64,000 nt of DNA, taken from NCBI RefSeq assembly GCF_009497775.1, contig NZ_CP031012.1, forward strand, positions 4,095,912 through 4,159,911, written 5' to 3'. The translations under genes were made by a program, and so were the position numbers. The notes beneath the pieces were generated by a model. It did not search any database. It saw nothing but the letters and a program-made list of their open reading frames with translations, and was not told where the DNA came from. Positions 41,897 through 51,003 of this stretch are shown here, one piece after another. Within the stretch, counting starts at the first letter, position 1, and every line of letters starts with the position of its first letter. This stretch comes from Alcaligenes faecalis (GTDB lineage Bacteria; Pseudomonadota; Gammaproteobacteria; Burkholderiales; Burkholderiaceae_B).

Positions 41897-43270
41897 TCAC
41901 TTCCCAATACAAAAACTGGAGAAAATCTCCCCCAGCAAATCATCGCTGCTGAATTCGCCGGTAATCGAGCACAAATCCAGATGTGCCAGGCGCAGTTCTT
42001 CGGCAAACAGATCCAGCACCTGATCGCTGTGCGTAGCGTGTTCTGCCGCCAGACCCAGGTGGTACTCTGCGCGCTCCAAGGCTCGCAGGTGTCGTTCTCG
42101 TGCCAGCCAGGGGGATTCGCTGCCGGGGTTCCAGCCTGCGATATCCAGCAAGGTGCGGCGCAGCGTGTCCAGACCTACATCCTTACGGGCGGAAATTGGC
42201 AGCACGGTGGCGCCGCTTTCCTGGGCGGGCAAGGCGGCCTGTTGCTCAGCTGTCAGCAAGTCTATCTTGTTATAGACGCGCAGCACGGGTACATGTGATG
42301 GCAGGCGAGTGGTAATGGCACTGTCCAGCTCGTCTTGCGGGTTGCGTGCATCCAGCAGGTGCACGATCACGTTGGCTTTGGCGATTTCGTCCCAGGTACG
42401 GGCAATGCCGATGCGCTCTACGGTGTCCTCGGTTTCACGCAAACCGGCGGTATCCACGATATGCAGCGGGATGCCATCAATGTGGATCAGCTGCATGACG
42501 CGATCGCGGGTGGTGCCGGCAATATCGGTCACGATGGCCACATCCTCACCGGCCAGGGCGTTGAGCAGGCTGGATTTGCCCACATTGGGCTGGCCTGCCA
42601 GTACAACGTGTAGGCCTTCGCGCAGAATCGCCCCCTGACGCGAATGCTGCAGGATGCGTTCCAGCTCGTCCTGTATGCCTTGCAGGGTGGCCGCTGCCTG
42701 GTATTTTTCCAGGAAGTCGATTTCTTCTTCGGGGAAATCCAGCGTGGCTTCTACGAGCATGCGCAGGTGAATGATGCGGTCGGCCAGGGCGTTGACGTTA
42801 TTGGAAAAGACGCCGGACAGGGAGGCGACGGCACTGCGGGCAGCGGCCTCCGAGGAAGCGTCAATCAAGTCGGCCACAGCCTCAGCTTGGGCCAGGTCCA
42901 GTCTGTCGTTCAGGAAGGCGCGCTGGGTGAATTCGCCGGGCTCGGCCAGGCGCAGGCCCTGATCTTTACCCGCTTCCAGGCAGCGATCCAGCAGGCGGCG
43001 CAGAACAGCTGGGCCGCCGTGGCCTTGCAGTTCCAGCACGTCTTCGCCGGTATAAGAGTGCGGGCCTTTAAAGAACAGTGCGATGCCCTCGTCGATTGCT
43101 TCGCCTTGTGCATCCTTGAAGGGCAAAAAGTGTGCATGACGCGCTTGTAGCGCGCGGCCAAACAGGGTCTGGATCAGAGCATCAAGCTCCTTGCCGGACA
43201 CACGGATGACACCAATACCACCCCGGCCGGGGGCGGTGGCAATAGCCACAATAGGGGAAGAACTGGACAT
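41897..43270 (-). CDS. mnmE: tRNA modification GTPase MnmE
   Basis: MnmE (TrmE) works with MnmG on the wobble uridine of tRNAs. The 457-residue protein has the N-terminal folate-binding domain, a central G domain ([27 protein letters not shown]) inserted in a helical domain, and the conserved C-terminal end CIGK whose cysteine is needed for activity. In related genomes it sits between yidC and mnmG; here it is isolated by long stretches on both sides but keeps the same strand. Confidence 0.99.
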   Translation of the reverse strand: MSSSSPIVAIATAPGRGGIGVIRVSGKELDALIQTLFGRALQARHAHFLPFKDAQGEAIDEGIALFFKGPHSYTGEDVLELQGHGGPAVLRRLLDRCLEAGKDQGLRLAEPGEFTQRAFLNDRLDLAQAEAVADLIDASSEAAARSAVASLSGVFSNNVNALADRIIHLRMLVEATLDFPEEEIDFLEKYQAAATLQGIQDELERILQHSRQGAILREGLHVVLAGQPNVGKSSLLNALAGEDVAIVTDIAGTTRDRVMQLIHIDGIPLHIVDTAGLRETEDTVERIGIARTWDEIAKANVIVHLLDARNPQDELDSAITTRLPSHVPVLRVYNKIDLLTAEQQAALPAQESGATVLPISARKDVGLDTLRRTLLDIAGWNPGSESPWLARERHLRALERAEYHLGLAAEHATHSDQVLDLFAEELRLAHLDLCSITGEFSSDDLLGEIFSSFCIGK

Positions 43271-43404
43271 AGGGCAGATCGATCAAAGAGGCGGAACAGA
43301 ACCGTATTGTAATGGAGCAGATGGACGGTTCGTGCTGGAAGCGCTAGCCCTTGCTGGTATCTGAAATACTGGTGTTTATGTACCTGTGGCCTAGGCTCTC
43401 GAGC

Positions 43405-44007
43405 CTAGTGATTGTTCACACAAACCACCAGAATCTCCACGCTTTCCCCGTGTTCGCACAGATACAGGTGGCCCAGATTGCTTTTGAAGTAGATGCTGTC
43501 GCGCGATTGCAGCACATGACGGCGGCCGTCCTGGAATTGCATGGTCAGCTGCCCTTCAATCACAAAAATGAACTCTTCGCCTTCGTGCTGGCTGAAGTCG
43601 CTGGCATCGCGTGGTTTACCAGCCAGTACACGCCCGTGCATGGGCGTCATTTTCTTGTTGATCCATTCCGATGCCAGCATGCCGTACTCATAACGATGGG
43701 CATGGTAGGTCACGGTGCGTGAGGCCCGTCCCACCAGAATATCCATGCCGGATTCGTTTTGATCGCGCGGTGTCTTGAACAGGTCCGACAAATCCATTTT
43801 CAAGGCGCGGCTGACGGCCAGGAATTTCTCGTAGCTCAGGCCAATCAGGCCGCGCTCTGCCTTGGACAGGGTGGACAAAGACACATTGGATAAGCGTGCC
43901 AACATGAGCAGGGTCAAGCCCTGTCGTTTGCGTTCATCACGTATGCGCGCCCCCATGGCTGTTTTGCTTAATAAATTGGGGGCGGTGGTGGCTAAGTCTT
44001 TTGTCAT
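43405..44007 (-). CDS. XRE family regulator with C-terminal cupin domain
   Basis: A 200-residue regulator: a helix-turn-helix of the XRE type (residues about 18-72, LTLLMLARLSNVSLSTLSKAERG) and a cupin barrel (about 125-195, HEGEEFIFVIEGQLTMQF) likely to bind a small ligand. Such proteins commonly control the catabolic gene beside them. It is divergent from the M20 deacetylase gene across 109 bases containing two TTCTTATAA sequences, the probable operator. Confidence 0.9.
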   Translation of the reverse strand: MTKDLATTAPNLLSKTAMGARIRDERKRQGLTLLMLARLSNVSLSTLSKAERGLIGLSYEKFLAVSRALKMDLSDLFKTPRDQNESGMDILVGRASRTVTYHAHRYEYGMLASEWINKKMTPMHGRVLAGKPRDASDFSQHEGEEFIFVIEGQLTMQFQDGRRHVLQSRDSIYFKSNLGHLYLCEHGESVEILVVCVNNH

Positions 44008-44031
44008 AACCTAAAGAAGTAATAAACCATC

Positions 44032-44064
44032 TTCTTATAAATATTATTAATTTTCTTATAAGAA
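44032..44064. promoter_or_regulatory. Candidate operator, two TTCTTATAA copies
   Basis: TTCTTATAA occurs at 44032-44040 and again at 44053-44061, exactly 21 bases apart, so both face the same side of the helix. The second is part of the perfect palindrome TTCTTATAAGAA. Placed between divergent genes, it is the best candidate binding site for the XRE-cupin protein. Confidence 0.6.
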
Positions 44065-44116
44065 AACTCTGTCCTATTGTATAGAACTACACGCTTTACG
44101 CTGGGAGAAAGAAGGC

Positions 44117-45313
44117 ATGACTGCGTTGTTTGATCCTACTGCTTATCCCTCTACCTCGGTGGAATGGATACAAAAACTGATTGCTTATGATACGACAAGC
44201 CGGGAATCTAACCTGGAACTGATTCACGACGTACAGGCCTATTTGCAGCAGCAAGGGCTGGAAACCGTGCTGACGCATGACGACAGTGGCCGCAAGGCCA
44301 ATCTGTTTGCCACGATTCCGGCAGCCGATGGCACACGTACTGGTGGCATTGTTCTGTCGGGTCATACCGATGTGGTGCCCGTCGATGGCCAGAACTGGAG
44401 CAGCGACCCTTTCAAGGCCGAGATCCGTGACGAGCGCCTGTATGGCCGCGGCACTTGCGACATGAAAGGCTTTGTCGGTGTGACGCTGCAATTGGTTCCT
44501 GAAATGCTGGAGACCAAGCTGGCCAAACCCATCCACCTGGCTTACTCCTACGACGAAGAAGTAGGTTGTGTGGGCGCGCCCGTCATGATTGATGATCTGG
44601 TCCGTCGTGGCATCAAACCCGAAGGCTGCGTGGTGGGCGAACCCACCAGCATGCGCACTATCGTGGCTCATAAAGGCATTAACGCCTATCGCTGCCGCGT
44701 ACATGGTCATGCCGCGCACTCCTCGCTGACCCCCAAGGGTGTAAACGCGATTGAACATGCGGCACGCATCATTACCGCCATCCGTGATCTGGCCGACGAC
44801 TACAAGAGCATGGGTCCCTACGATCACGATTTCGACGTGCCCTTCACCACTTTGCAGACCAGCATGATTCGTGGCGGTATCGCCTTGAATACCGTGCCTG
44901 ATCTGTGCGAATTCGAGTTTGAATACCGCAATCTGCCCGGCGTGGACCCCGAGCCGATCTTGCAGGAAATCCGTGAGTTCATCGACCTGAAAGTCCTGCC
45001 CGCCATGCGCCGCGAGCATCCCGATGCTTTGGTGGAGCTGGAAAAGCTGGCCAGCGCCCCCGGCCTGAATCCCGAAGAGCAAGCCGCCATCACCAAACTG
45101 GTGCGTGAACTGACAAGGGACGACACGGTGCGCAAAGTGGCCTACGGCACCGAAGCAGGTCTGTTCCAGCAAGCCGGTATCCCTTCGATTATTTGTGGCC
45201 CCGGCAATATCGAGCAGGCCCACCGCCCCGATGAATACGTAGAACTGGCGCAAGTGGAACAGTGCGAGCAGTTCTTGCGCGCCCTGATTCGCAGCCAGGC
45301 CGTGGCCTCTTAA
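44117..45313 (+). CDS. M20 family deacetylase (acetylornithine deacetylase-like)
   Basis: A 398-residue zinc peptidase-family enzyme of the ArgE type, which removes acyl groups from N-acyl amino acids. Metal and catalytic residues are visible: His83 (SGHTDVVPVD), Asp115 (GRGTCDMKG), and Glu147/Glu148 (SYDEEVG). The location in a catabolic block under a dedicated regulator, rather than with arginine genes, suggests it opens a degradation route for an N-acylated amino acid; the exact substrate is unknown. A good ribosome-binding site precedes the ATG. The dehydratase gene follows after 30 bases. Confidence 0.85.
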   Translation: MTALFDPTAYPSTSVEWIQKLIAYDTTSRESNLELIHDVQAYLQQQGLETVLTHDDSGRKANLFATIPAADGTRTGGIVLSGHTDVVPVDGQNWSSDPFKAEIRDERLYGRGTCDMKGFVGVTLQLVPEMLETKLAKPIHLAYSYDEEVGCVGAPVMIDDLVRRGIKPEGCVVGEPTSMRTIVAHKGINAYRCRVHGHAAHSSLTPKGVNAIEHAARIITAIRDLADDYKSMGPYDHDFDVPFTTLQTSMIRGGIALNTVPDLCEFEFEYRNLPGVDPEPILQEIREFIDLKVLPAMRREHPDALVELEKLASAPGLNPEEQAAITKLVRELTRDDTVRKVAYGTEAGLFQQAGIPSIICGPGNIEQAHRPDEYVELAQVEQCEQFLRALIRSQAVAS

Positions 45314-45343
45314 AAACAGACAAACAGGTTTCAACGCAAACCC

Positions 45344-46318
45344 ATGACAACAGAAAAAGTTACCAAGGAAAACGTGGTGCAGGCGCATGAGCGTCTGCGT
45401 CCCTATGTGCGTCAGACGCCCGTGTTTGATTACCAGACCGGGCGTCTGGATAGCGCCGTCAATTTCAAGTTCGAACATTTGCAGGCCTCGGGCACTTTCA
45501 AGGCACGCGGTGCTTTCAACAACTTGCTGAGCTTGTCCGAAAAGGCTCGCCAGCAAGGGGTGACCTGCGTCTCTGCAGGCAACCATGCCGTGGCTGTGGC
45601 CTATGCCGCCCATCAAATGGGTGTGAAAGCCAAGACCGTCATGATCAAGACGGCCAGCCCGGCCCGTGTAGCCTTGTGCCGTGAATATGGGGCCGAGATC
45701 GTCTTTGCCGACAATGGCGAGCAGGCTTTTGAACTGGTGCGCCAGATTGAAAAGGATGAACAGAAAACCTTCATTCATCCATTCAGTACCTACCCCACCG
45801 TGCTGGGAACCGCCACGCTGGGCTACGAGTGGTTGCAGCAAGCGGGCAAGCTGGACGCGGTGCTGGTACCGATTGGTGGCGGTGGCTTGGCCGCGGGTGT
45901 CTCGGCAGCCGTCAAGCTGTGGCAGCCTGATTGCGTGGTTTATGGCATCGAGCCTGTGGGCGCGAACGTCATGGCGCTAAGCCGCCAGGCTGGTGAGCCA
46001 CAAAAAATCGGCGCCATGCAGTCCATCGCAGACAGTCTGATGGCGCCGCATACCGACGAGTTCAGTTTCCGCGTGTGTCAGGACAATATCGACACTCTGG
46101 TGACCGTCAACGACGACCAGATCCGCGCTGGCATGCACTTCCTGTTCAACGAATTCAAGATGGCTACTGAACCGGCTTGCGCTGTAGCCACAGCCGCCTT
46201 GATGTTCCCCTTGCGTAAACATCTGGCCGGGCAACGAGTGGGCGTGCTGTTTTGCGGCTCCAACACGGATACCGACACCTTTATTCGCCATATCACCACG
46301 CCACTGGCGCAAGGCTAA
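45344..46318 (+). CDS. Threonine/serine dehydratase-like PLP enzyme
   Basis: A 324-residue fold-type II PLP enzyme. The cofactor lysine is Lys53 (GTFKARG), followed by the phosphate loop AGNHAVAVAYAA and GGGGLAAG. It would remove water and ammonia from a hydroxy amino acid; EutB of ectoine breakdown and hydroxyaspartate dehydratases are related possibilities. It is the second gene of the block, 30 bases after the deacetylase and two bases before the cyclodeaminase-like gene, so the three are translated together. Confidence 0.85.
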   Translation: MTTEKVTKENVVQAHERLRPYVRQTPVFDYQTGRLDSAVNFKFEHLQASGTFKARGAFNNLLSLSEKARQQGVTCVSAGNHAVAVAYAAHQMGVKAKTVMIKTASPARVALCREYGAEIVFADNGEQAFELVRQIEKDEQKTFIHPFSTYPTVLGTATLGYEWLQQAGKLDAVLVPIGGGGLAAGVSAAVKLWQPDCVVYGIEPVGANVMALSRQAGEPQKIGAMQSIADSLMAPHTDEFSFRVCQDNIDTLVTVNDDQIRAGMHFLFNEFKMATEPACAVATAALMFPLRKHLAGQRVGVLFCGSNTDTDTFIRHITTPLAQG

Positions 46319-46320
46319 TC

Positions 46321-47325
46321 ATGCAGCTAAGCGTTTATGTAGCAAAAGCCCAGGAAGTGTATGAGGGGCTGGATATGGGGGCGGCGATTGATCTGATGCG
46401 CCAGGGTTTTATCGCCATGCAGCAAGGGCGTATTGACCAGCCCTTGCGTACGATTGTGCGCAGCAGTTTGTCCAGCGGCTTTCTGGGCATGATGCCTGCC
46501 TGCATCGACATGCCGGAGATTTATCCCGAGCCTTTGTACGGTGCCAAGATGGGCACCCTGTTTCCAGACAATGTGCGCCTGGGTAAAGACCCCCATCAGG
46601 GCTGCGTGCTCTTGATGAGTGGCTTGACCGGCGAGACTCGCGCCATTCTGGATGCCAGCAGCGTAACGGCCTTGCGCACCGCGGCAGTCAGTGGTCTGGC
46701 CACCGATATGCTGGCGCGCCCGGATGCCAGTGTGCTGACCTTGTTTGGCGGCGGTCATCAGGCCTTATGGCAGTTGCGCGCTGTGGCGCAAGTGCGTCGC
46801 TTGAGCAAAGTGTTTGTGATTACCCGCTCTGCACAGTCAGCCCAGCATTTTATTGAAGAAGCCCAGGCGTATTTGGATTGTCCTTTGATAGCCGATATTT
46901 CGGCCCAGGAAGCTGTGTCCCAATCGGATCTGGTACTGACGGCCACCAGTTCTGCCACACCTGTTTTGCAGCGCGAATGGTTGCGCCCTGGCACACATAT
47001 CACTGCGATGGGTTCCAGCACGCCAGCCAGTAGTGAACTGGATGGCCCCACCATGACGGCAGGCCGCTTGTTTGTGGACCGCGCGCAATCCACTCGTAAC
47101 GAGTCAGGCGAGTTCTTGAATGCGTGCAAGCAGGGTTATCTGTCGGCGGATACCGAGCTGAACGAGCTGGGTGCCGTTCTGGAGGGGCAAGCCGCAGGCC
47201 GCATCAACAACGAAGAAATCACGATTTTTAAATCCTTGGGACTGGCATTCGAGGATGTACTGACGGCGGCCGCCTTGTTAAGCCGTCATGCCGCACAAGG
47301 GAATGGACGAGTAGTAGAACTTTAA
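46321..47325 (+). CDS. Ornithine cyclodeaminase/mu-crystallin family protein
   Basis: A 334-residue NAD(P)-binding enzyme of the OCD/mu-crystallin family, which includes ornithine cyclodeaminase, ketimine reductases and EutC. The substrate-side motif YGAKMGTLFPDN and the nucleotide loop LFGGGHQALWQL are present. With a dehydratase just before it, a ketimine or dehydroamino acid reductase step is possible. I chose MQLSVYVAKAQE because the frame upstream overlaps the dehydratase. A Bug binding protein gene follows after 30 bases. Confidence 0.85.
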   Translation: MQLSVYVAKAQEVYEGLDMGAAIDLMRQGFIAMQQGRIDQPLRTIVRSSLSSGFLGMMPACIDMPEIYPEPLYGAKMGTLFPDNVRLGKDPHQGCVLLMSGLTGETRAILDASSVTALRTAAVSGLATDMLARPDASVLTLFGGGHQALWQLRAVAQVRRLSKVFVITRSAQSAQHFIEEAQAYLDCPLIADISAQEAVSQSDLVLTATSSATPVLQREWLRPGTHITAMGSSTPASSELDGPTMTAGRLFVDRAQSTRNESGEFLNACKQGYLSADTELNELGAVLEGQAAGRINNEEITIFKSLGLAFEDVLTAAALLSRHAAQGNGRVVEL

Positions 47326-47355
47326 TAGCGTCATCAAGAGGTAGGGAGACAAGTA

Positions 47356-48327
47356 ATGAAAAAGAAATGGGCGCAGGTTTTGCTGGGAACGGCGTTGGCA
47401 TTGGCGACGGGCATGTCTGTTGCCAGCAAATTGCCGGACACCATACGTTTGGTCGTGGGCTATCCGGCTGGCGGAACAGCGGATGCCGTCGCGCGGGTAT
47501 ATGCCGAGCAACTGCGCGAGAAGCTGGGTGTGAATGTGGTGGTGGATAACCGTGCTGGCGCGGGCGGGCAGGTGGCTGCTCAAGGCTTTTTGCGCTCACC
47601 CACGGATGGCTCGGTGCTGTTGGTTGCCAATAATCACATGATGACCACCCTGCCCTTGACCGTAAAAACGGTCAGCTACGATCCGATGAAGGACTTTGCG
47701 CCGGTGGCGGTGATTGCAAAATTCGAGCATATCTTTGTGGTGGGTAAAACCACGCCTGCCGATACCTTGCAGGAGTACGTGGAACTGGTGCGCAAGGAAC
47801 CGGAAAAATACGGCCACTATGGCATTCCCGCTCCTGGCAGTGCTCCCCAGTTCATGGGTTACAGCATCGCCAAGAAGAACGATGTCCAGATGTCCCCCGT
47901 GCCTTACAAAGGGGGCGCCCCCTTGATCAACGACCTGCTGGGTGACCATATCCCTGCTGGCGTGGATGCTGTGGGCATGATTACCGAGCACGTCGCTGCC
48001 GGTTCGGTGCGGGTGCTGGGGATTACGGGTGCAGAACGCCTGCCTATTTTGAAAGACGTGCCTACCTTTGCGGAAATGGGCTACGGCGATCTGAAGGCGT
48101 CGGGCTGGATGGGGATTTTTGCCCCGTTGGGCATGGAGCCGGAGATGGTCAAACAGTTCCAGGATGCCTTCAATGAAGTAGCCAAGCTGCCCAAGATTGA
48201 AAGCGCGATTACGCCTATCGGCTTCCGACCAGAATCGGGTAGTGCGCAGGAGCTGTCCCGCATCGTTCAGGATGATCTGGATACCTGGGGACCCATCATC
48301 AAGGAATCGGGGTATTTGCAGCAGTAA
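47356..48327 (+). CDS. Bug family substrate-binding protein (TctC-like)
   Basis: A 323-residue periplasmic binding protein of the Bug family, abundant in Bordetella-like genomes, which catches carboxylates or amino acids. A signal peptide ends near ASA-like SVAS; the core motifs IRLVVGYPAGGTADAVARVYAEQL, VVVDNRAGAGG and PVPYKGGAPLINDLLG are typical. The usual TctAB membrane partners are not adjacent, so it may use a transporter elsewhere or act as a sensor. It is last in the deacetylase block. Confidence 0.88.
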   Translation: MKKKWAQVLLGTALALATGMSVASKLPDTIRLVVGYPAGGTADAVARVYAEQLREKLGVNVVVDNRAGAGGQVAAQGFLRSPTDGSVLLVANNHMMTTLPLTVKTVSYDPMKDFAPVAVIAKFEHIFVVGKTTPADTLQEYVELVRKEPEKYGHYGIPAPGSAPQFMGYSIAKKNDVQMSPVPYKGGAPLINDLLGDHIPAGVDAVGMITEHVAAGSVRVLGITGAERLPILKDVPTFAEMGYGDLKASGWMGIFAPLGMEPEMVKQFQDAFNEVAKLPKIESAITPIGFRPESGSAQELSRIVQDDLDTWGPIIKESGYLQQ

Positions 48328-48487
48328 AACTCAGGGCTTTGGTGCAGACGGCTGCTTGGGATGGGCGGTGTCCATCAAGCCCGATGAGTGCAGACTAGCG
48401 TTTCAGCTCCGTTCTTATGGAACATGGGGAGCAACGGCTAGTAGCAGCTAACAGTGCAAAACTTGTTAGCGCAGAAAAGCTGGAATG

Positions 48488-48519
48488 CGGGCCTGATGCC
48501 AAATCAGGTCCGTTTTTTT
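48488..48519 (+). terminator. Terminator downstream of the Bug gene
   Basis: CGGGCCTGAT pairs with ATCAGGTCCG (one G-U) around a short loop, followed by seven T. Confidence 0.85.
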
Positions 48520-48852
48520 ATGGCAATTTCAAGAAGGGAACCGGCACCTTCAGAGCTTGTTGGCTGTGCCTCGTTTGAGGCCAGCTTTTGGGCGGCATTT
48601 CATCATCAGAAAGAGGCTTCGTGGCCCGAAAAGAGAACTGATTATCTAGGTGCTGAAGCATTGGATTTTCGCTTCGTAGGCAGCCTGGGAGCAGCCGAAA
48701 TACCTCTGGCTCACTCCTTCAAATAGCACTTGAATGTTGCTACCAAGATTGGGCTGGTAAGCAGGTTTCGACTGGCTTCAATCATCCGTTGAAGCTGCTT
48801 TAATCCCATTAAGTAGCTGATAGATAACAATAAAAAATTATTTTAAGTCTGT

Positions 48853-48927
48853 AGGGAATTCCCTGTATTTTATTTATTGGCTAGTCAGTTAATAATATTT
48901 CAAACTAGAAATAATCAATCAGTTAAT
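48853..48927. promoter_or_regulatory. Candidate operator region of the pyridine operon
   Basis: A 12-base perfect palindrome AGGGAATTCCCT is followed by two direct TCAGTTAAT repeats 34 bases apart. The region is AT-rich and ends about 25 bases before the first gene, so a promoter probably lies here. The TetR-type protein at the far end of the operon is the obvious candidate binder. Inference only. Confidence 0.4.
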
Positions 48928-48952
48928 TAAAAACCAAGGAAGGAGATACAAG

Positions 48953-50083
48953 GTGCGCAAGACGATATTGACGATGGGGTTGCTCATGACGCTTGGTGCT
49001 GTGGGGGCCGTGCAAGCGCAAACCATCAAAATTGGTGTGATTCAGCCTTTGACCGGGTCGGTGGCCTACAACGGGGAAGCCGATGTGAATGGCTCCAAGT
49101 TGGCTGTCAAAGAGCGAAATGCTCGTGGCGGGGTCCTGGGCAAACAGGTTGAACTGGCTATTGAGGATGGAGAGTGCCAGCCCTCCAAAACCGTGAATGC
49201 GGCTGAAAAGCTGATTCAGAAAGACAAGGTGCCGATTATCTCCGGTGCCTTTTGTAGCTCCGCCACCATCGCAGCCATGAGTGTGGCGCAAAAGTACAAA
49301 GTGCCTCTGCTCTCGGGCGTGTCGTCAAAAAGTGATTTAACCGAGCGTGGCAATGAGTGGTTCTTCCGAACCGCAGAAACCGATGGTTTGCTGGCCCATG
49401 CCTTCGCAACGATTCTGGTCGAGCAGCTCAAACTGAAAAAAATTGCCTACATCGGGGTGAATGATGACTGGGGCCGGGGTGGCATGGAGGAGTTCTCCAG
49501 TCAGATCGAAGCCCTGGGCGGTGAAACCGTGCAAAAGCTGTATTTCGACCATGGCACCACGGATTTCTATACCTTGTTGACGCGGGTACGGGCCGCTAAA
49601 CCGGATGGTGTCTTTGTGGCAGCCGAAACTCAGGACGGCTCGATTCTGGTCAAACAGATGAAGGAAGTGGGTCTGGAGAGTCTGATTTTTGGCGTGGGCA
49701 GCTGGGCGACCGCGGACTTCGTGAATCTGGCCGGCTCTGCATCAGAAGGCATTCATGCAGCCGTTCCTTACGCCCACACCTTGCAGCGTCCCGAAAATCT
49801 GGAGTTCGTGCAGTCCTATCAGAAAGAGTATGGCGAGCTGCCCGGCAAGTATTCGGTAGCTGGCTATAACGCGATGAACATCATCATGGACGCGATCGAA
49901 CGCGCAGGGGAAGCCGACCCGGACAAGATCCGTCTGGCGCTGCCGGCCACTGATTACAACGGTCCCAATGGCAACTTCAAATTCAACGAAAAACGCCAGG
50001 GCTACGGCTTTGATGCCGTGTTGGTGAAGCTTCAAGGCGGGCAGCCGGAAATCGTTGCTCAGGCAAAAGTAACGGCGGACTAA
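48953..50083 (+). CDS. Branched-chain-type ABC transporter substrate-binding protein
   Basis: A 376-residue periplasmic binding protein of the LivK/HmgJ-like family. A signal peptide of about 23 residues (ending VQA) precedes TIKIGVIQPLTGSVAYNGEAD; the ligand fold motifs SGAFCSSATIAAMSVAQKY and YIGVNDDWGRG follow. The start is GTG, supported by a very strong AAGGAG. As first gene of a pyridine-degradation operon, its ligand is probably a pyridine carboxylate rather than leucine, which is inference. Confidence 0.9.
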   Translation: MRKTILTMGLLMTLGAVGAVQAQTIKIGVIQPLTGSVAYNGEADVNGSKLAVKERNARGGVLGKQVELAIEDGECQPSKTVNAAEKLIQKDKVPIISGAFCSSATIAAMSVAQKYKVPLLSGVSSKSDLTERGNEWFFRTAETDGLLAHAFATILVEQLKLKKIAYIGVNDDWGRGGMEEFSSQIEALGGETVQKLYFDHGTTDFYTLLTRVRAAKPDGVFVAAETQDGSILVKQMKEVGLESLIFGVGSWATADFVNLAGSASEGIHAAVPYAHTLQRPENLEFVQSYQKEYGELPGKYSVAGYNAMNIIMDAIERAGEADPDKIRLALPATDYNGPNGNFKFNEKRQGYGFDAVLVKLQGGQPEIVAQAKVTAD

Positions 50084-50127
50084 GAGCACAATGAGCTGCG
50101 GATTTTATCGTTTGATGAGGGGGCATT

Positions 50128-51003
50128 GTGTTTGATTTATTGCTGCAGTTCATTGCCAATGGACTGGTGAACGGGACGTTCTACGCGCTGTCGGCTCTGG
50201 GCCTGACCCTGATTTTTGGTTTGATGCGATTGGTGAACTTTGCTCATGGTGAGTTCTACATGATCGGTGGCTTGCTGGGATGGTTGGTAACCCAGCAACT
50301 GGAGCTGAACTTCTTTGTGGGCCTGGCCTTGGTCATGGTGATCGTCGCGGTGTTTGGATGGTTGCTGGATCGCTTCCTGATTGCCCGTATCCGGGACAAG
50401 GGTCCGGAGCCAGGCATTTTGCTGACTATCGGTTTGTCGATTTTTCTGACGAACACCGCCTTGATGATTGTGGGTACGGCGCCTTTGAAAGTGGTAGCGC
50501 CGGTCCCCAATACTCCCATGTTTCTGGGGCCGATATTCATTACCGAGGTGCGGCTTTTTGCGATCGGGATGTCTATTGCAGCCATCGTCGGCGCACGTTT
50601 GCTGATTCAGAAAACCCGCTTGGGTAAAGCCATGCGGGCCACCTTTCAGGACTCCACGGCGGCTAGTCTGGTCGGTATCAACACCGCCACGATTTATGCC
50701 TCCACCTTCGCCTTGGGTGTGGTCCTGGCGGCAACCTCGGGCATGTTGCTCAGCTCCATTTATGTCGCGCAGGCTTCGATCGGTGGCCTGATCAGTTTGA
50801 AGGCTTTTGTGGTGGTCATTCTGGGCGGGATGGGTAATTTTGGCGGGGCCATTCTGGGTGGCTTGATCCTGGGCGTGGCAGAAGCGCTTTGGGGAGGTTA
50901 TGTGCAAACGGGGACAGCGGACATGGTGGGCTTTGCCCTGGTTATCTTGATTCTGTTCTTCCGCCCCTATGGTTTGTTTTCGGTTCGAGCGGAGCGCGCG
51001 TAA
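50128..51003 (+). CDS. livH: ABC transporter permease, LivH type
   Basis: A 291-residue inner-membrane permease, one of two that form the channel of a branched-chain-type importer. The LivH hallmark FGLMRLVNFAHGEFYMIGG stands near residue 30, and eight or so hydrophobic segments follow. The start is GTG after GAGGGGG. The next gene's ATG follows the stop directly. Confidence 0.93.
   Translation: MFDLLLQFIANGLVNGTFYALSALGLTLIFGLMRLVNFAHGEFYMIGGLLGWLVTQQLELNFFVGLALVMVIVAVFGWLLDRFLIARIRDKGPEPGILLTIGLSIFLTNTALMIVGTAPLKVVAPVPNTPMFLGPIFITEVRLFAIGMSIAAIVGARLLIQKTRLGKAMRATFQDSTAASLVGINTATIYASTFALGVVLAATSGMLLSSIYVAQASIGGLISLKAFVVVILGGMGNFGGAILGGLILGVAEALWGGYVQTGTADMVGFALVILILFFRPYGLFSVRAERA

Larger units (their letters stand above)
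48328..48952. other. Gap before the pyridine operon, with terminator and candidate operator
   Basis: About 625 bases. A terminator lies 160 bases after the Bug gene. No open frame is convincing. The last 110 bases hold the palindrome AGGGAATTCCCT (48853-48864), two direct copies of TCAGTTAAT (48885, 48919) and the CTAGT/ACTAG pair between them, which are candidate regulator sites for the operon that follows. Confidence 0.55.

Noticed and set aside
43391..43408. Hairpin CTAGGCT / AGCCTAG at the end of the XRE-cupin gene
   Set aside because: Perfect stem but no T run on the transcribed strand, so I do not call it a terminator.
48454..48726. 90-codon open frame in the gap after the Bug gene
   Set aside because: It starts inside the terminator hairpin, lacks a ribosome-binding site and shows no recognisable family.
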